Assembly: GCF_020184175.1 (NCBI RefSeq)
Contig: NC_065530.1
Location: 33,581,260 to 33,645,259 of the forward strand
DNA from: Aphis gossypii
Taxonomy: Eukaryota > Arthropoda > Insecta > Hemiptera > Aphididae
Reading direction: 5' to 3'
DNA: 64,000 nt
Under the pieces are notes generated by a model. That model saw nothing but the letters and a program-made list of their open reading frames with translations, ran no database searches and was not told the origin of the DNA. The position numbers were made by a program, and so were the translations under genes. Below are positions 35,401 through 48,620 of this stretch, in pieces (the stretch's first letter is position 1; every line of letters begins with the position of its first letter).

Positions 35401-36350
35401 ATTATTATAATAGTTAAAAACCTACTAATAAGTATTAAGTAATAATATAATAAATGCAATATTTTTGAAAAATGTTTTTCATCCTTCTGTAAAACTAAAA
35501 GTAAAATAAATGACTTTAATAACTGCATAAAAAAAACGTATAATATTACGAAATATATTCAGTGATCATATAGCAGTAATTATAATATATAGGCTGATGG
35601 AGTTGACATTAATACTTAGTCGTTTTTCGTATAAACAATAATGTATCATTAATTTTAAATTTAATACACTGATAATAGTGATCAACTCAACATCTAATGT
35701 ACAACAGAGTGATATCCATTTGCCTATATTTGTTATTATAATTATTACTTTTCACATCAGTGTGAATAATACCTACCAACTTTAAGCATTATTGCTATAT
35801 AGTAGAGGTAATAAATAGTCATATAACTTATAAAATACTTATACTATTCATGTATCAGTCTTATCTATTATAATATTACGAGTACATATTATATGATAAT
35901 AATAATAAATAAAATTCATTATACAGCGATTTTATATTATATGGCGTATACCTATGTACGAATTTCACAATAAAAATACTTTTATGCATATTATGCTATA
36001 AATACCAACTATTATTCAATAAATATAATTCGCCATTTATAAATACTATTTTTAAAACTTCTAGTTCTATATGACTATACTCGTATACTGTATAGTATAC
36101 ATTTTTTTTTATTTTAAAGCGATTATATGTATAGTGTATACATACCTACCTATTTGATATTATGTTTTTATTTAACAATATCAAACATATATTATAAACA
36201 CCGAGCGTATGTAATATAACCGACTCGTACTTAAATCTCAGTTAATTATTATATATTAATATATTATATAGCGTGTTACTGAATTAAAGACGAAAAAATT
36301 AAACATGCAGGCATTAATATAAATTTCATATGCATAAATATACATTTATA
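32431..36350. other. Gene-less AT-rich DNA
   Basis: Uniformly AT-rich with TA runs. An imperfect palindrome at 32670-32692 (GTACCTAC, 7-nt spacer, GTAGGTAC) is built from the locally frequent TAGGTAC word. The stretch 34555-35110 may be a dispersed repeat and is described separately. No gene. Confidence 0.45.
34555..35110. repeat. Possible old dispersed repeat (aphid-type, unclassified)
   Basis: Phrases such as ATTTTCGACAAAATTGATTT and AACGAATAACCGTAGATA followed by GAAATTTCACCAAATA resemble, from memory, words in abundant unclassified aphid repeats. No terminal repeats and no open frame were seen. The boundaries are estimates. Confidence 0.25.
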
Positions 36351-38700
36351 TATACGTACACACGCGGAAATATGAAGTGAAAATACGTGCACTGCTGCAA
36401 CGAGAAATATAGACGCCGTGGATTGGGGTTGTTGAGAAAGTCAAATAACCATTAGCCACTTTAATACGATGATTTATATTCGACCGTTTTAACCCTTTTT
36501 TGTGCTCAAATTGTCTGTTAATCGACTTCGAGATGCAAATAACAAACTCAAAGAACTGTTATATGCTCGCGCGACTATATACATACACGTTATTTTAATA
36601 TTATATACTTAGTGTACTCAAAAAGTAACAGCGCATAATATTGTATTTATGTATATTGTACACAAACGCAATATATATACAGTTATTTCGTCTTTTGTCG
36701 CATGCATACATATTATAAATGGGCCATATTTCAATTTGGAATCGGGACAAAACTTATACACGTGGTATAAAATATAATGTTCGTGGAGAGGGATGTGAAA
36801 AAAATCGGACCCTCTGTCGAGGCTGTCGGCTATTACAAGCCCATAAATCCACTGAGTACGTTTGTACAACCCCTATATCACGTACACGCACTATCGCCCT
36901 GTATACATACACGGTTTGGCTGATAAATAATATACCTATTATAACTGCAGCACATGTGTATACATCAGAAATATTGCACTGCGAATCCACACAACTATAT
37001 ACACCGTTAGACCTTCTGTATAAATATATATATAACTTGTTGATCGCCGTCGCTAAGCACATTATATATATATATATATGTAATATGGTTACTTAATAAG
37101 CTTATAATATATGGACTTAAAACGAATGACATTTTGCGATATAGTCGGTGACGATAATAGCAGAAATAATAATTATATCGAATGATTTTTGTGCACCACA
37201 AGATAAAAAATGTATAATAGGTACATTTTGATTATTGATTAGATATTATAATTTGTTTGGGTAAATGCGAGTGCCTTACATAATAGATAATACAACTATC
37301 ATAGTCTCGTATACTGTATATTATAAAAATGTCAAATAGGTATTAGGTAGGTATATAATCTATGTAAAGTAAATTATTTTTAATATTCATCAATGACGAT
37401 TTTTCAATTCTAAAACAGTTCCAAAATATTACTTATTGATGATGAAGCTAAATTTAATATAAAACTATTAAATCAATTAATGCTTTAGAATCACAATTAG
37501 ATTTGAATAACTTTTGTTGTTATTAATTTGTTATATTTATACATAAGTTTTGTAAGTGGAATTTTTTTTTCTCCGTAAAATAATAAATAAATAAACATTG
37601 TGATTTGTTCTATTTATTTAAATTTTTAGATGCAATATTTAATTGAAAATCAAAATATAATCATTTAAAATATAATAACAAACTAATTTCATAAACATAA
37701 TAATGATAAATGTAATATAATTTTTATTAAGTATAAGTAAATGAACACATTAAAATATTATGTTTTGCCAGAAAGTATAGTGAAAACATAATAAAACTGT
37801 TAATATTAAGTACTATAATAAAAACACATTTTAAAAACTCCAATATATATATTTACATATACTGTATAGTATACAGAATACACCCCTATATATAAGTATT
37901 TAATTTAGTAGACAAAAGATATTCTTATTGATCAAATATGATAAATAGATTTTATTTTTATGGTATAAATCAAAAATTAAATTTGTTTTAAATTTACTTT
38001 TTGTACTTGGGTTAAACATAATATTATTTTAGTAACATATAATAATTATACATGAAACTATGAGAGTATGAGACTATAATATAGGACGTAGGTATATATA
38101 ATATATTCTTATAACCTAAAGTGTTATTAGGGTTGCATATATGATATCATATTTACTATGACAAATGTGAAATTAATTTTGCAACAAGGGTGATGTGTGT
38201 CTGATATAGACATAATGACTAAATCACTCCAAATTAATCGGACCCCCTTTCGATTAATATTCTCATTCGACGAAGGGGCAGCAATAGTCATTTTTAATAG
38301 ACCACTATCATATTTGTAACTCAGAATACATCACGTCACTTATTGATGTAGATATGAACATAAAATATATTTTTTATTTAGAACTTAAATAAAACTTAAA
38401 TTTAGAAATGTTTGTAGTAATTCGTTATCATCAAGATCATATAGTAGGTAGTAGGTATTCCAAATAGTTTGGATCACAATTATTTCAAAGTTTTTAAAAT
38501 TATTAAAAAATATACATAAGAGATAAAAGGAAAAAATATCATATTTATATAAATATAATAATATTTTAAATAAAATATTGAATTAAGTTAGTTTTTAGTT
38601 TAGGTACTTATTTGAATTTTTTTTCGTAAAAATTAATTTTTAATGTTTTATACTATATAATAAGGTTAAACATATTTTCCCATTCACGTGCCAATCGTAT
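36351..38700. other. Gene-less DNA, mostly AT-rich
   Basis: A mixed-composition stretch at 36360-37080 has overlapping open frames on both strands (36719-37096 plus, 36754-37062 minus) without a domain. The segment 38140-38340 is of higher complexity than its flanks and carries a 54-codon minus frame (38127-38291) that matches nothing I recognise. The rest is AT-rich. Confidence 0.4.
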
Positions 38701-39040
38701 AAGTTAGGGGGATTTGCGCACTGTGTTTTGTTTTATTATTATTACTATTATTTTTTACTTATACAAAAGTCTGAGGTATTGTCTATATAAGCCGGTGTAG
38801 GAGCAGTTTGATGGTCCCCTTTCAGTGGGTGGTCTCGGCACATAAATTTAATTGCACATCATCGTCGGCTGAGGTCATAATAAACGTCACTTCCGGTTTT
38901 TTTGCTTTCTTTATACTCTTCCCCTATACTGTGTCTGCAAAAAAAGGGAGCCCCGCCTAGCTATGCAAAGAGATGGTTCGCATATATTCAAACCTAGGAA
39001 GCTCAACTTCCTGTTTCCACATATAATATACCCCACGGTC
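38680..39040. promoter_or_regulatory. Mixed-composition island, candidate conserved non-coding element
   Basis: A non-repetitive stretch with GGTCCCCTTTCAGTGGGTGG, CATCGTCGGCTGAGG, a pyrimidine tract and AGCCCCGCCTAGCTATGCAAA. The last motif recurs in variant form near 48550. No open frame of note. Confidence 0.3.
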
Positions 39041-39480
39041 GGACGATAACTTTAAATACCTATATATCCTTCCTCTTCCTAATAATAATTTAAAATATTT
39101 TTGTTTTATACTCTCTCAAAATATTTTTTTTCATACAACTACTAAAAAGTTGTTGTATATAATATACTCTAAAACTTTATGAATGTTTTATCTTAAAATA
39201 TATGCTAACTCGCATGATACCATTGATATACCATATGCTCGTAAAAAGAAAACTTGAATTTATTATTATTATCGTATAGCACAGTTGGAATAATCATTAT
39301 AATTATTATTTAGACATACGTACAATTTTAGAAGTATTAATTTTTAGGCATTTATGATAAGCACATAAGGTATATAAATTAAAAAATACCTATTTCTGCG
39401 TACTTAAAAAGTGATTGTATGAACCCTACGGTATTGTCTATTTATATTATATTTACCTATATAATATACGAGTAAGTAGT
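39041..39480. other. Gene-less AT-rich DNA
   Basis: Nothing recognisable. Confidence 0.5.
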
Positions 39481-40290
39481 CTCGTAAACATTAACGATCA
39501 TAACGTATAGACCCGATAGCTATGCGTATTTCATTTTTATAACTGCAGAGTTCAGCGGCGTCGTAAACTGCAGTTCATATATACAGTAAACAAAACGAAA
39601 GGGTTTAAAAAAAAAAAAAATTAAAAACTATATACATATAATATATTATTATAATCACATATCGTATTTTAATAACACGACGCTCCTCAATAATATGTTA
39701 TAATATATATATATATATATACGCAATGATATGTAATGACTCGCTCTCTCTTTCGCGGTTCGCCGAGAGAAATCGATAGCACGCGGCTGACTTACTGGCA
39801 AAGGGGTTAAGTATTAAGTGCAGGCGGCGGACCCGATAAATTTGGTCGCGGACCCCGCGGTCTTCGGACAATTACGCGGCGGCGGCCCGCTGCAAATACG
39901 TATGCAAAGTGCACGGGATGTACATATAATAATAATATAACGCGCCGCACACACACACACGTGCTCTCGACCGCGCTCGCACTGACCGACTTGACTTTGG
40001 GACAATAAGGAGCGCACATAATATATATATATGTATTTATATAATAATATATAGCACACCCCGTACGTATATATATATATGTATATATTATACAGGGTGC
40101 GACGCATATATATCTCGAAAACTGGGTCCGGAACACTGGTGCAGTGTGCGAATTCCGCCGAAACGCTGTGGTCAAGCCCCCATTAAGTTAAACTTTTCCC
40201 GCCCGCGACAATTCGCGCTTTTCGGATATTATTTATGTCGAGGGCAACACATGTTGTTTTGTTCGATATTTTTAATCCTTTTACCGTGAC
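39481..40290. promoter_or_regulatory. CpG-rich island, candidate regulatory element
   Basis: The core at 39730-40270 contains CTCGCTCTCTCTTTCGCGG, GCGGCGGCGGCCCGC and CGCGCCGCACACACAC. TA runs lie on both sides (39703-39721 and 40070-40090). Minus-strand frames at 39807-40175 are Tyr/Ile runs and Arg/Pro low complexity. Confidence 0.35.
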
Positions 40291-43200
40291 CGCGGTATCC
40301 TGTATATATCGTATATTTCTATATATACGTGCGAGTGTTTGTAAGTAAATATAGTTACCTACTCTATACGTATATATATATATATAAACTCGGTATAAAA
40401 ATGTCTACAAAATAATATGATATATCTATATGATTGTAGGTACTTACAGTATATATATTATATATAGTGGTGTTTGCTGCAGCTGCAGAGGGTTTGACAC
40501 CGAAATGCTGCTCTGGTAGGTACTATTACACAGTATAGCGCGGTCCCAAAAAATGAAATGTATAAAATTATATTTATTCATACACCATATTATATTATGT
40601 TATGATACTAAGAGTATAATAATCATGTTTATAAGCGTGATGTAAAGGTAAGAAAAACGAGAATAAAATATGTTTCATATTCACCTGATTTCAGATGGAT
40701 TTGAATGCAGTCAAATTGTTCGTCGATTTGAGACATATATACTATAACTGCGCTCATCGTCGTAAGACATTCGTCATTCTAACGTAGTTTTATCGTACTA
40801 ATGTTCAACAAAACAAACACATTATTATAAAATCTAAATTAATGATTATTAAATTGTATAATCATATTAATATAATATTATTATAGTTTCATTTATAACT
40901 TACTGCCCACTGGTAATAATGTTACAATTAATACGTGAAAATCCTTTTCTCTATTCTCGGAAGACGATAATGTTGTTTACCGTCGACGTCAAGGAGATAA
41001 TATAAACGGGAATACAGAGAAAAATAATAAATGGAATCATGGAAGACAAAATTTTAATTAATTTAGAATAATTATTTACCAATATGAACAAACAAATGTA
41101 ATCATTTCGAAAACTTACAGATTTCCAGATTCAGTTTTTTGAAACTTCTAGACATATAGGTACAGTGAAAACAATAAAAGAGCATAGATCTCGTGTTATA
41201 GACCCAATATTGTAAATACAATACATTAATAATAATATTGTACCAATGTTAATTTCGACAACGGTTTAATATAAGTTATAACTATTAACTGCTACTACGC
41301 AATGTTTTACAGTCAATGTAGACATGGAGTAATTAATACTTAATAGTTATGTTTTAACTTTTTAAGTCATAAACTCATTTACTCATAACAATTAATAGTC
41401 TTACAAAGTACCTACTATCGCTATAAATAATTAAAATTATATTATTATATCACAGGTTGTGAAACATAACATAAATATTGTTTCAAAGGTAGGTACAGCA
41501 ACTAAAGCGACACTGGCGTGATGACGCGTTAAAAAGGAAAACGCAAGTATGTTATTTTCTTTCAAATAATTTCGCGGTAACCGTTGTCGACTGTATGCTT
41601 TTTTCGTACATTGTAATTTAATTAAAACGAATCGTTTAAGTATCTAAGCGTCTAATAGTGTTTTTTTTTTTAAAAAAATAATAAAAATATAAAAATAATA
41701 ATTATAATTTATAGCACACCTATTATAATATAATATGTAAAGACATACTTTTAACCAATTTTTACACGAACATTAGGTATATGAATAGCCGAATAGGTAC
41801 CATACTACCATAATAATTAGTAAGTATTACTTATTGTATATTTATTTAATTTTTATTACCTATTACTCGTTAGTCATTATTATCAGAAAGTATCAACCAC
41901 ATAAAAAAATTAAGTGATCCAAATGATCTAATACAATCGGTATTAAGGATGTCGTATACTTGTATAATATGTACGATAGGTACACTGTTCTGCGATAAAT
42001 TGACAATTAGATGTCGTTTAGTCGTATCGTAAATAAAATATATAGTATCTATAAAAACATCAATATTATCGAAAAACGCGTAAAAATCACTTTTTATGTA
42101 TTTTTCCACCGTCCAGTTTAGTACTAAATAATAGTAGTAATAATAATAATATATACGTTCATATTATAGTCGTCATCTCCGAAAGACATTTTAACGAAAC
42201 AGCGTTGGTCGTATTCTTGTAAAAAAATAAAACTGACGGCATTAAATATGTAGATACCTAATGACTAATGATATTGTGTAGTATAATAAAACAAATTGAT
42301 AATGTATTGTTCCGAGGTCGTGTGAGGAGTGTTATCGAATATTATATTAGATATGCTGCAATGGGTATATAATATAAATTATTAGATTTTAAAAATGCCT
42401 ATATCGTTACCATATACTTGTTACTATTCAAACGGATTTTTTTAATTTCTCTTATTTGAACAATATGTTTTATTTGCGTTAATTTGGAATATATTATAAT
42501 AATAATATGTTCAGTAATGATACACTGATACGAGCTAAAGCTGAATCGGTATCCGACATATAATATTATGTTATAACACCATAAGCTAACTTTAAATATT
42601 ATACATAATTTATTTATGTTATTGTTTGTATGTATATAATTTATTATATTACTTTGCAACTGGATTTAATAAAAACTACTTAGGCTATCATTCTACCAAA
42701 CTCTTACCATCATGAGAAAAAAACTTTGACTAAATTGATTTATTTTTTTCAAAATCACTTATAATACGAAAAAAAGTTAGCTATATGATAAGAGTGTAAC
42801 TCATCTATTTAACAAATACAATAACAGTGCAAATGCAATAACGTTAAATAGACTAGTTACACCCTGTAAAGTTTTAAAATTTGCCATTTTTTTTATGTAT
42901 TTCATACTTGGAAAACTTTTTTCGTACCTAGATACGTATAAATAATATCGATAAAATAAAAAATACATTGAACTAACTATGTTCTACTTTTTTATGGTGA
43001 AACTGTGTTTCTTATTTATTACTGCATAGCCATTTTGCATTATATCGGCTTTTTTGCGCGCATAATAATTTTTTCTCTGTAATTGATACATAATTACTCA
43101 AAAACCAATATTGATACTGACACGGAACCACTTTTAAGTTACGTAATATAATTAGAAGATATTTAATATTGTAGTTTTAATATTCCATAAATTCTTATTA

Positions 43201-43619
43201 AAACTGTCTGTATTAAATTCCTTAGAAAGTGCCATCATCGTACTTATATTATATAAGGTATCTTCAATCTTGCATTTATATCGAAGACGTATGAACCTCA
43301 CTTACCCTTGAACTTAACCATCTTCTAAACTCACAGTATTATGTAATTGGCACCACATGATCTGCATTATGATAGGCGTACTGCGTATTATAAGATAAAT
43401 GATTTTGTTTCCCCTTTTTACAGTGAACACATTTTGTTTTTTCTTCGTTTTTTTATGCGTGCGTACCTATTAATAAGGGAGATAATTCCGCAGAGGGTGC
43501 GTACAGTAAAACCAATAATAATATTAGAACGAACAAGTCTGATATAAAACGCGAAATGATAATGATAACATATTATTAACGGATAATAAAAAAAATAAAT
43601 AAAACTTTGTATATTTACA
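40291..43619. other. Gene-less AT-rich DNA
   Basis: AT-rich throughout with a TA run at 40371-40386. Frames at 41870-42109 and 42399-42659 (minus) are AT-biased chance frames. Nothing else was recognised. Confidence 0.45.
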
Positions 43620-43860
43620 TCGGCGGTGGTGGTTACCGGATGACTGTGCCGACAGTACCTATATAAATTTATATATATAAATAAATACGCGACGATAATA
43701 TTGGCGGCGGCTTCAGTTTATGACGCTCTCGTCGCTCGCTCGCGACGTATACTCGTAATATACGCGCTGCACGTCGTTACGTCGCATAAAAGCGTCGCGG
43801 ACCCCTAGACAAACACAATGTCGATACATGTGCTCGCAGGACCGCTAGGGCAGTAAAAAA
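43620..43860. promoter_or_regulatory. Small CpG-rich island
   Basis: Contains GGCGGTGGTGG, GACGCTCTCGTCGCTCGCTCGCGACG and CACGTCGTTACGTCGC. Many CpG and CTCGC words in a strongly AT-rich setting. No frame. Confidence 0.35.
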
Positions 43861-45049
43861 ACTCGTATAAATTGTATGAGTATAATGTATATGTATACGA
43901 TAATAATGTATGTACCTATATTATAAAACGACACATGTGAGTGATTTTAACGTAAGATACTCGTTCTCGTGGTATATAATATAATATTATTTATTTTTTT
44001 GTTCTTTTAAATTTTCTCATGGTTTAAAGGCGGTATAAGAAATAAAATTCTATAGTTTTACTTTTGGTGTCTGATACGTGAGGTAAAAGATACATTTGTA
44101 TAATATTACATGGGTTAAAGAAAAAAATATAATTCTAAAAAAAAAAATTGATAAGTCACATTAATCTGTTTAGGAAGGAAAGTAAATTATACCATGTAAT
44201 AATGTTTAATTTTGGAATGTGCAATAAAACTGCAATGATAAATAACGTGTATAGGTAAGCTTCATCAACATTCGAAGTTGTAGTTTTGTTTATCTTAACA
44301 ATATTAGCGTCAGAATTATAAATTGCAGTAAATTGTACATTTTTATTAAAAATTAATATTTAATTTTCAATTTTTGGATATTGGACGTCAAAAGTTTGTC
44401 CAAAATAGTGCTAAAATTTAAATCTGCGCAGGTCATACACTATGTGTTCCCTATAAGGTTACAAAGAGCTTTTTATTTACAATGTAAATATAGGCGAGCG
44501 CGCCGTAATAAAAACGTACGATGATGAATGGGGATCGTTCTGACTTAATGTCGACTTCCATTGTTGCGCTAAAAATCCGACAACATGACGCGTGTTTTAG
44601 ATCATTATGTTTGTTCGGCAAGTGGAAGAGACTACGATAACATCTATCGCTCGCGTCAACTGCCAGTCCGCCGAACATCGGCCGGGTGGCTGACTAAAAA
44701 ATTGGTTGACCGTAAATAATACTCATATATAATATGATAATTCGCTCTGCCGTTTTTACCTGAAATCGCCTTAAAACCCCATTATGAAACAGTTTCATCG
44801 AAATGTCAGATGCTAATAGTACTGTAATTGAAAAAAATGCTTTACGTTACATACTTATTATTATACAGTTATAATTTTTTTTTTACCGCAAATATTTTTA
44901 GTTAATATATTAGCAAATTTGTTTGATACCTCGACATGCAGTGCTTGAGAAGGAAACCATTATGCCAATTGTTATTATTATACTTAAATGATTATTATAT
45001 TTCAACAGTATCTATACTATACATAGTGTAGATAATATAAGTCTTTATA
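43861..45049. other. Gene-less AT-rich DNA
   Basis: AT-rich. The 75-codon minus frame at 44451-44678 is in a moderately GC stretch (44480-44700) but shows no recognisable domain. Confidence 0.4.
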
Positions 45050-45057
45050 ATATATAC

Positions 45058-45227
45058 GGGGGGCTTCCAATTTTTTTTGTCCACGATCTATTAAAAATAT
45101 GCTTCACCTTTGAGGATCGACTTCCATGAAAAAAGTAAACCACAATTAATTTTCATGCGCGTGGATTAAAAATAAATTCTAACATGATTGTCTTTGAAAT
45201 CGTCTACGATCCGTTTGGCCACCCCTG
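45058..45227. mobile_element. Short hAT-type MITE with perfect 8-bp target duplication
   Basis: The right end, read inward on the reverse strand, is CAGGGGTGGCCAAACGGATC, a classic hAT terminal repeat. The left end GGGGGGCTTCCAATTTTTTT is a diverged version. Inner sequences also pair: CCACGATCTA on the left and GATCGTAGACGA on the right. The flanks ATATATAC (45050-45057) and ATATATAC (45228-45235) are identical 8-bp direct repeats. The flank is TA-rich, which weakens the match somewhat. It is 170 bp with no coding capacity. Confidence 0.65.
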
Positions 45228-45250
45228 ATATATACGACCTTTAAGTAAAT

Positions 45251-45663
45251 CATTGGCGTACGGTAGTGAGGGGTTTTACTTCCACCTTTGGCTTTTACTT
45301 AAATTTTCGATTTTTCATAATTTATTTTTAGAGTAAAAATTCATATTTTCAACATAATTTTTAGCGTGATCTTAAATTTTTCTTAAAAGTTAAGTTGATT
45401 GATAACAATAAATTAATGAAAGCATATTTACTGCCATCCACCGTGATTTACTATTAGACGTTACTATAATATTTAATAAGTAATAATATACATAACATAA
45501 AAAATTCCCTTTTTACACGATTATATAATTATGATATTTTTTATTAACTGTATAGCATCTCGGTTACATTCAAGAATATTTATTTTTTCACAAGGTGATC
45601 TGAGAATGTCAAGCATTGTTATATCTCCACCCTCCTCTTTCAATAAAGTTGAGCACGCCACTG
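45251..45663. mobile_element. Probable non-autonomous hAT-like element next to the previous one
   Basis: The left end CATTGGCGTACGG and the right end (reverse strand) CAGTGGCGTGCTC match as terminal inverted repeats in about 10 of the first 13 bases, of the same CAGTGGCGTA family as the element at 31328. The flanking octamers AAGTAAAT and GGGAAAAT agree at only 5 of 8 positions. The interior is AT-rich and non-coding. It begins 23 bp after the preceding element. Confidence 0.5.
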
Positions 45664-46560
45664 GGGAAAATGGGCAATTGCCAATAACGCCGTCAGATCC
45701 ATTTTGACTGTGAGTTACATATTATAATATTATATAATAATAAAATATACACGCCTTTATTATACTGTATAATGTACATAAATATGTATATTTAGTTGAT
45801 GTAATACATCACATGTCATCGTCGTACCCGAACAAAGCGCGTGCGAAATGCAAATAAAAGTAATAACGATAATAGGTAACTACACGTATTATTTTCATTG
45901 TCGTGTTACCTACCATACACGAAAACATTGGTCGACGTGTCAGCGAGTGGGTCATTCGCGAGCTGCCACCGTGCGTTGTAGAGACGGTGCATTTGTCCGG
46001 CCCGTCGTCCGCGGTTGATTGATCGTCTATACCTTCTCGCTCTTTTTCCTCGTGATCGACTACAAACCGTAATACTATGTCTCTATCTCATCATGTATAT
46101 TGGTCTTCGGATGACATAAGAACGAGATATTGTATTATATATATTATACGCATTATCCATTCGTTTGTTCTTTATGAAAAATGTTTTAGTACGCATAATA
46201 ATATAAATTCTATAATTTTTCGATAAACTGTCTAGTCATTATCGAAACTTAGAACTTAATAAAACATTAACAAATTTGTAATCGGGAAAGCGATTTTTTC
46301 GATTTTAGCTTGGTTTTTCTTTCTCTCCCGCCTCTGTCAAGCAAAAACTCCAATCGACATTAACGATGTAATGTCGCGAAAAGGGTTAACGACGATCACA
46401 TCGTACTTGGCTTATCAAACAGCACTAGGTATCTATATAAATATAATAGGTACGTCTATTTGTGTGAGGGGAAAAACCGGTGCTATAATATTATATCCAT
46501 ATACGACAATGACGACTTTTTCTTTCGCTGCAGCGGCCTTCTAGAATAGTAGGTAGGTAG
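45664..46560. other. Gene-less DNA with a CpG-rich patch
   Basis: The patch at 45815-46060 (GGTCGACGTGTCAGCGAG, GGCCCGTCGTCCGCGG) and the mixed sequence to 46400 are possible regulatory DNA. No open frame. Confidence 0.35.
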
Positions 46561-48330
46561 ATGTCATATATACGTGTGTGTATTAATCCGAATGACGTTC
46601 ACGAGTATATAGTGTGTGTGCATATTATATATATATATATATAGATTTACAATGTTTTGCAAAAATAAGGTATAAATTGGTAGAAAAAAGCAGCCAACCG
46701 GTGTCTCTATCCTGGTAAAGCTTGTGGGACTAATGATCTATCCGATTTCTTGCGTATAATTCTTATTTTTGGAAATTAACTCCTTTATTTAGGTCGTACC
46801 ACACGCCGCGTGTATTAGCGTTTTTATACTTTATACTTTTATAGTAATATCTACGTATATTACCTACATAGAGGAATACAATCTGTAAAATCAAAAATGT
46901 TCCCTTATTGACATTAATTGATATACTAATTAAATATGTATGAAAAATTTAACGATTGATATCCACAGTTATGATCATAAATTATTTTAAATATTTTAAA
47001 GGTATTACGGTATACGTAAGGTATACGTTGATTATAAACCGTATCAATATTCAGGCACTAATATTTCAAGTTAATCTTATATACGTTTTAGGTACTATAT
47101 TATTAACTTTTCCCATTTCGATAAATAGATGCATACGGTATTATAATAATTAATAATATAATATTATTCTCTTGTTTACTGCCAATTTGTTAATTACCTA
47201 TTTATATGAAATACATGCGGGAGTCATTGTGGCCAAACTGTCTGGATGAACATTTCGATTAGTTAGATTAGGTTACCTAATCCACTGCAATGCAGAGTTT
47301 GTAATATAAAATAAAAAAACAACTACACTCCAACGACTAATAGAAATTTAAATAATATTTTCTGTATTATTTAAAGTTGTTTAAAATTGCATATTGTATT
47401 ATTATTTATGCATGTATATTTTAATTGTTATTTTAAATTGAATTAAATAATAAATTCGTATAATATTATATATTATACCTTTAATCTCTATAATATAATA
47501 TTATAATATTATTACATAACCGTCGAAATAATTTGCATTGATGTATTAAGCATAAGTTATATTTAAGTAAAATATTATATAGGTACCTACGGTTAACACA
47601 AAAAGAGGTAAAACGTACAAAATTATTTTTGCAAAAATGCAAATGAACTAACTGACCTGTGTAAAAAAAGGACATATATCTATATATATTTATATAAATG
47701 AGGATTAAAGTGTTTTTACAAAGATTCAATCTCTAGTATAATTAAAAAAGCATTTTGAAGGAAAATAAAAATTATTCACCTACAATTTATAGGACCAATG
47801 AACATCAGGAGATATTTTATGATATAAATGTTAAAACTAAACGAGCATTATAAAAACAGTACCATATATAATGCGTCGAATGTACGGTATAAATATGTGA
47901 TATACCTATATAATATATTGTTTAATTCACTGCAACTTTCTAGCATTATTTTTTATCTCTTCAACACTAGCGTTGTCCAAGAAATTAGGTATATACGGAT
48001 TTTATTCGTTAAGTCTGCGCTATTTAATTTTGCAAACCGTTGCATAAGACAATAAGAGAAATGCTAATAATATAAGACTTTTTACGAATGAAATAACCAC
48101 CTATATTTATTGCCTAAATCTAAAATTTAAATAGTACATTTATTATTATTATTACGTTGCACCGTGAGTTATGTCGAACCCACAGTGATGTAGTCTTGTA
48201 TACATATACTTATAATAGTAATGTAATATTATATCTAAAACTGTGGGGACCGTACCATAATTAATAGACGACAGTGTCAATCATCAGCTGAGTGTGCGCT
48301 TATGAATCGCATATTTTTAGGAGTTAAACT
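46561..48330. other. Gene-less AT-rich DNA
   Basis: A TA run is at 46626-46643. Frames at 46956-47153, 47481-47729 and 47828-48055 are AT-biased without motifs. Confidence 0.45.
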
Positions 48331-48620
48331 TTACTTACTACACGGACTGTAGACATCATTATTTAACAGTTGTGCACGAGGGTCGGAAGTCGGCACAAAT
48401 CGTCCGTTTAAGCAGCGGCCAGGGATTTTGGGGATACCGTCTGTCAGGTCTGGAAAGATGGAACGGTCCCTTGAGAAACGATGCCAGAGATTTTTTTTCC
48501 CCTTTTTTCATGCTTCTTCTATATCGGAAGTAAAACAAAAATAGAAGCCCCGCAGAGATATGAAAAACTTATATAGTGATATCAGAAAACGAATTTAAGT
48601 TTCTTTTCTTTTCTTGAAAG
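48331..48620. promoter_or_regulatory. Mixed-composition island, candidate conserved non-coding element
   Basis: Contains GAGGGTCGGAAGTCGGCAC, a pyrimidine tract (TTTTTTTTCCCCTTTTTTCATGC) and GAAGCCCCGCAGAGATATGAA. The order of motifs parallels the island at 38680-39040. No open frame. Confidence 0.3.

Noticed and set aside
36719..37096. 125-codon plus frame overlapping a 102-codon minus frame
   Set aside because: Both strands are open over the same bases, no domain is visible, and the ends consist of Tyr/Ile runs from TA repeats.
42850..42880. ACACCCTGTAA near 42858, considered as a miR-10/miR-993-type seed
   Set aside because: The match ends after the first few bases of the ACCCTGTAGA seed and no hairpin partner is seen. 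No Hox-cluster microRNA could be supported.
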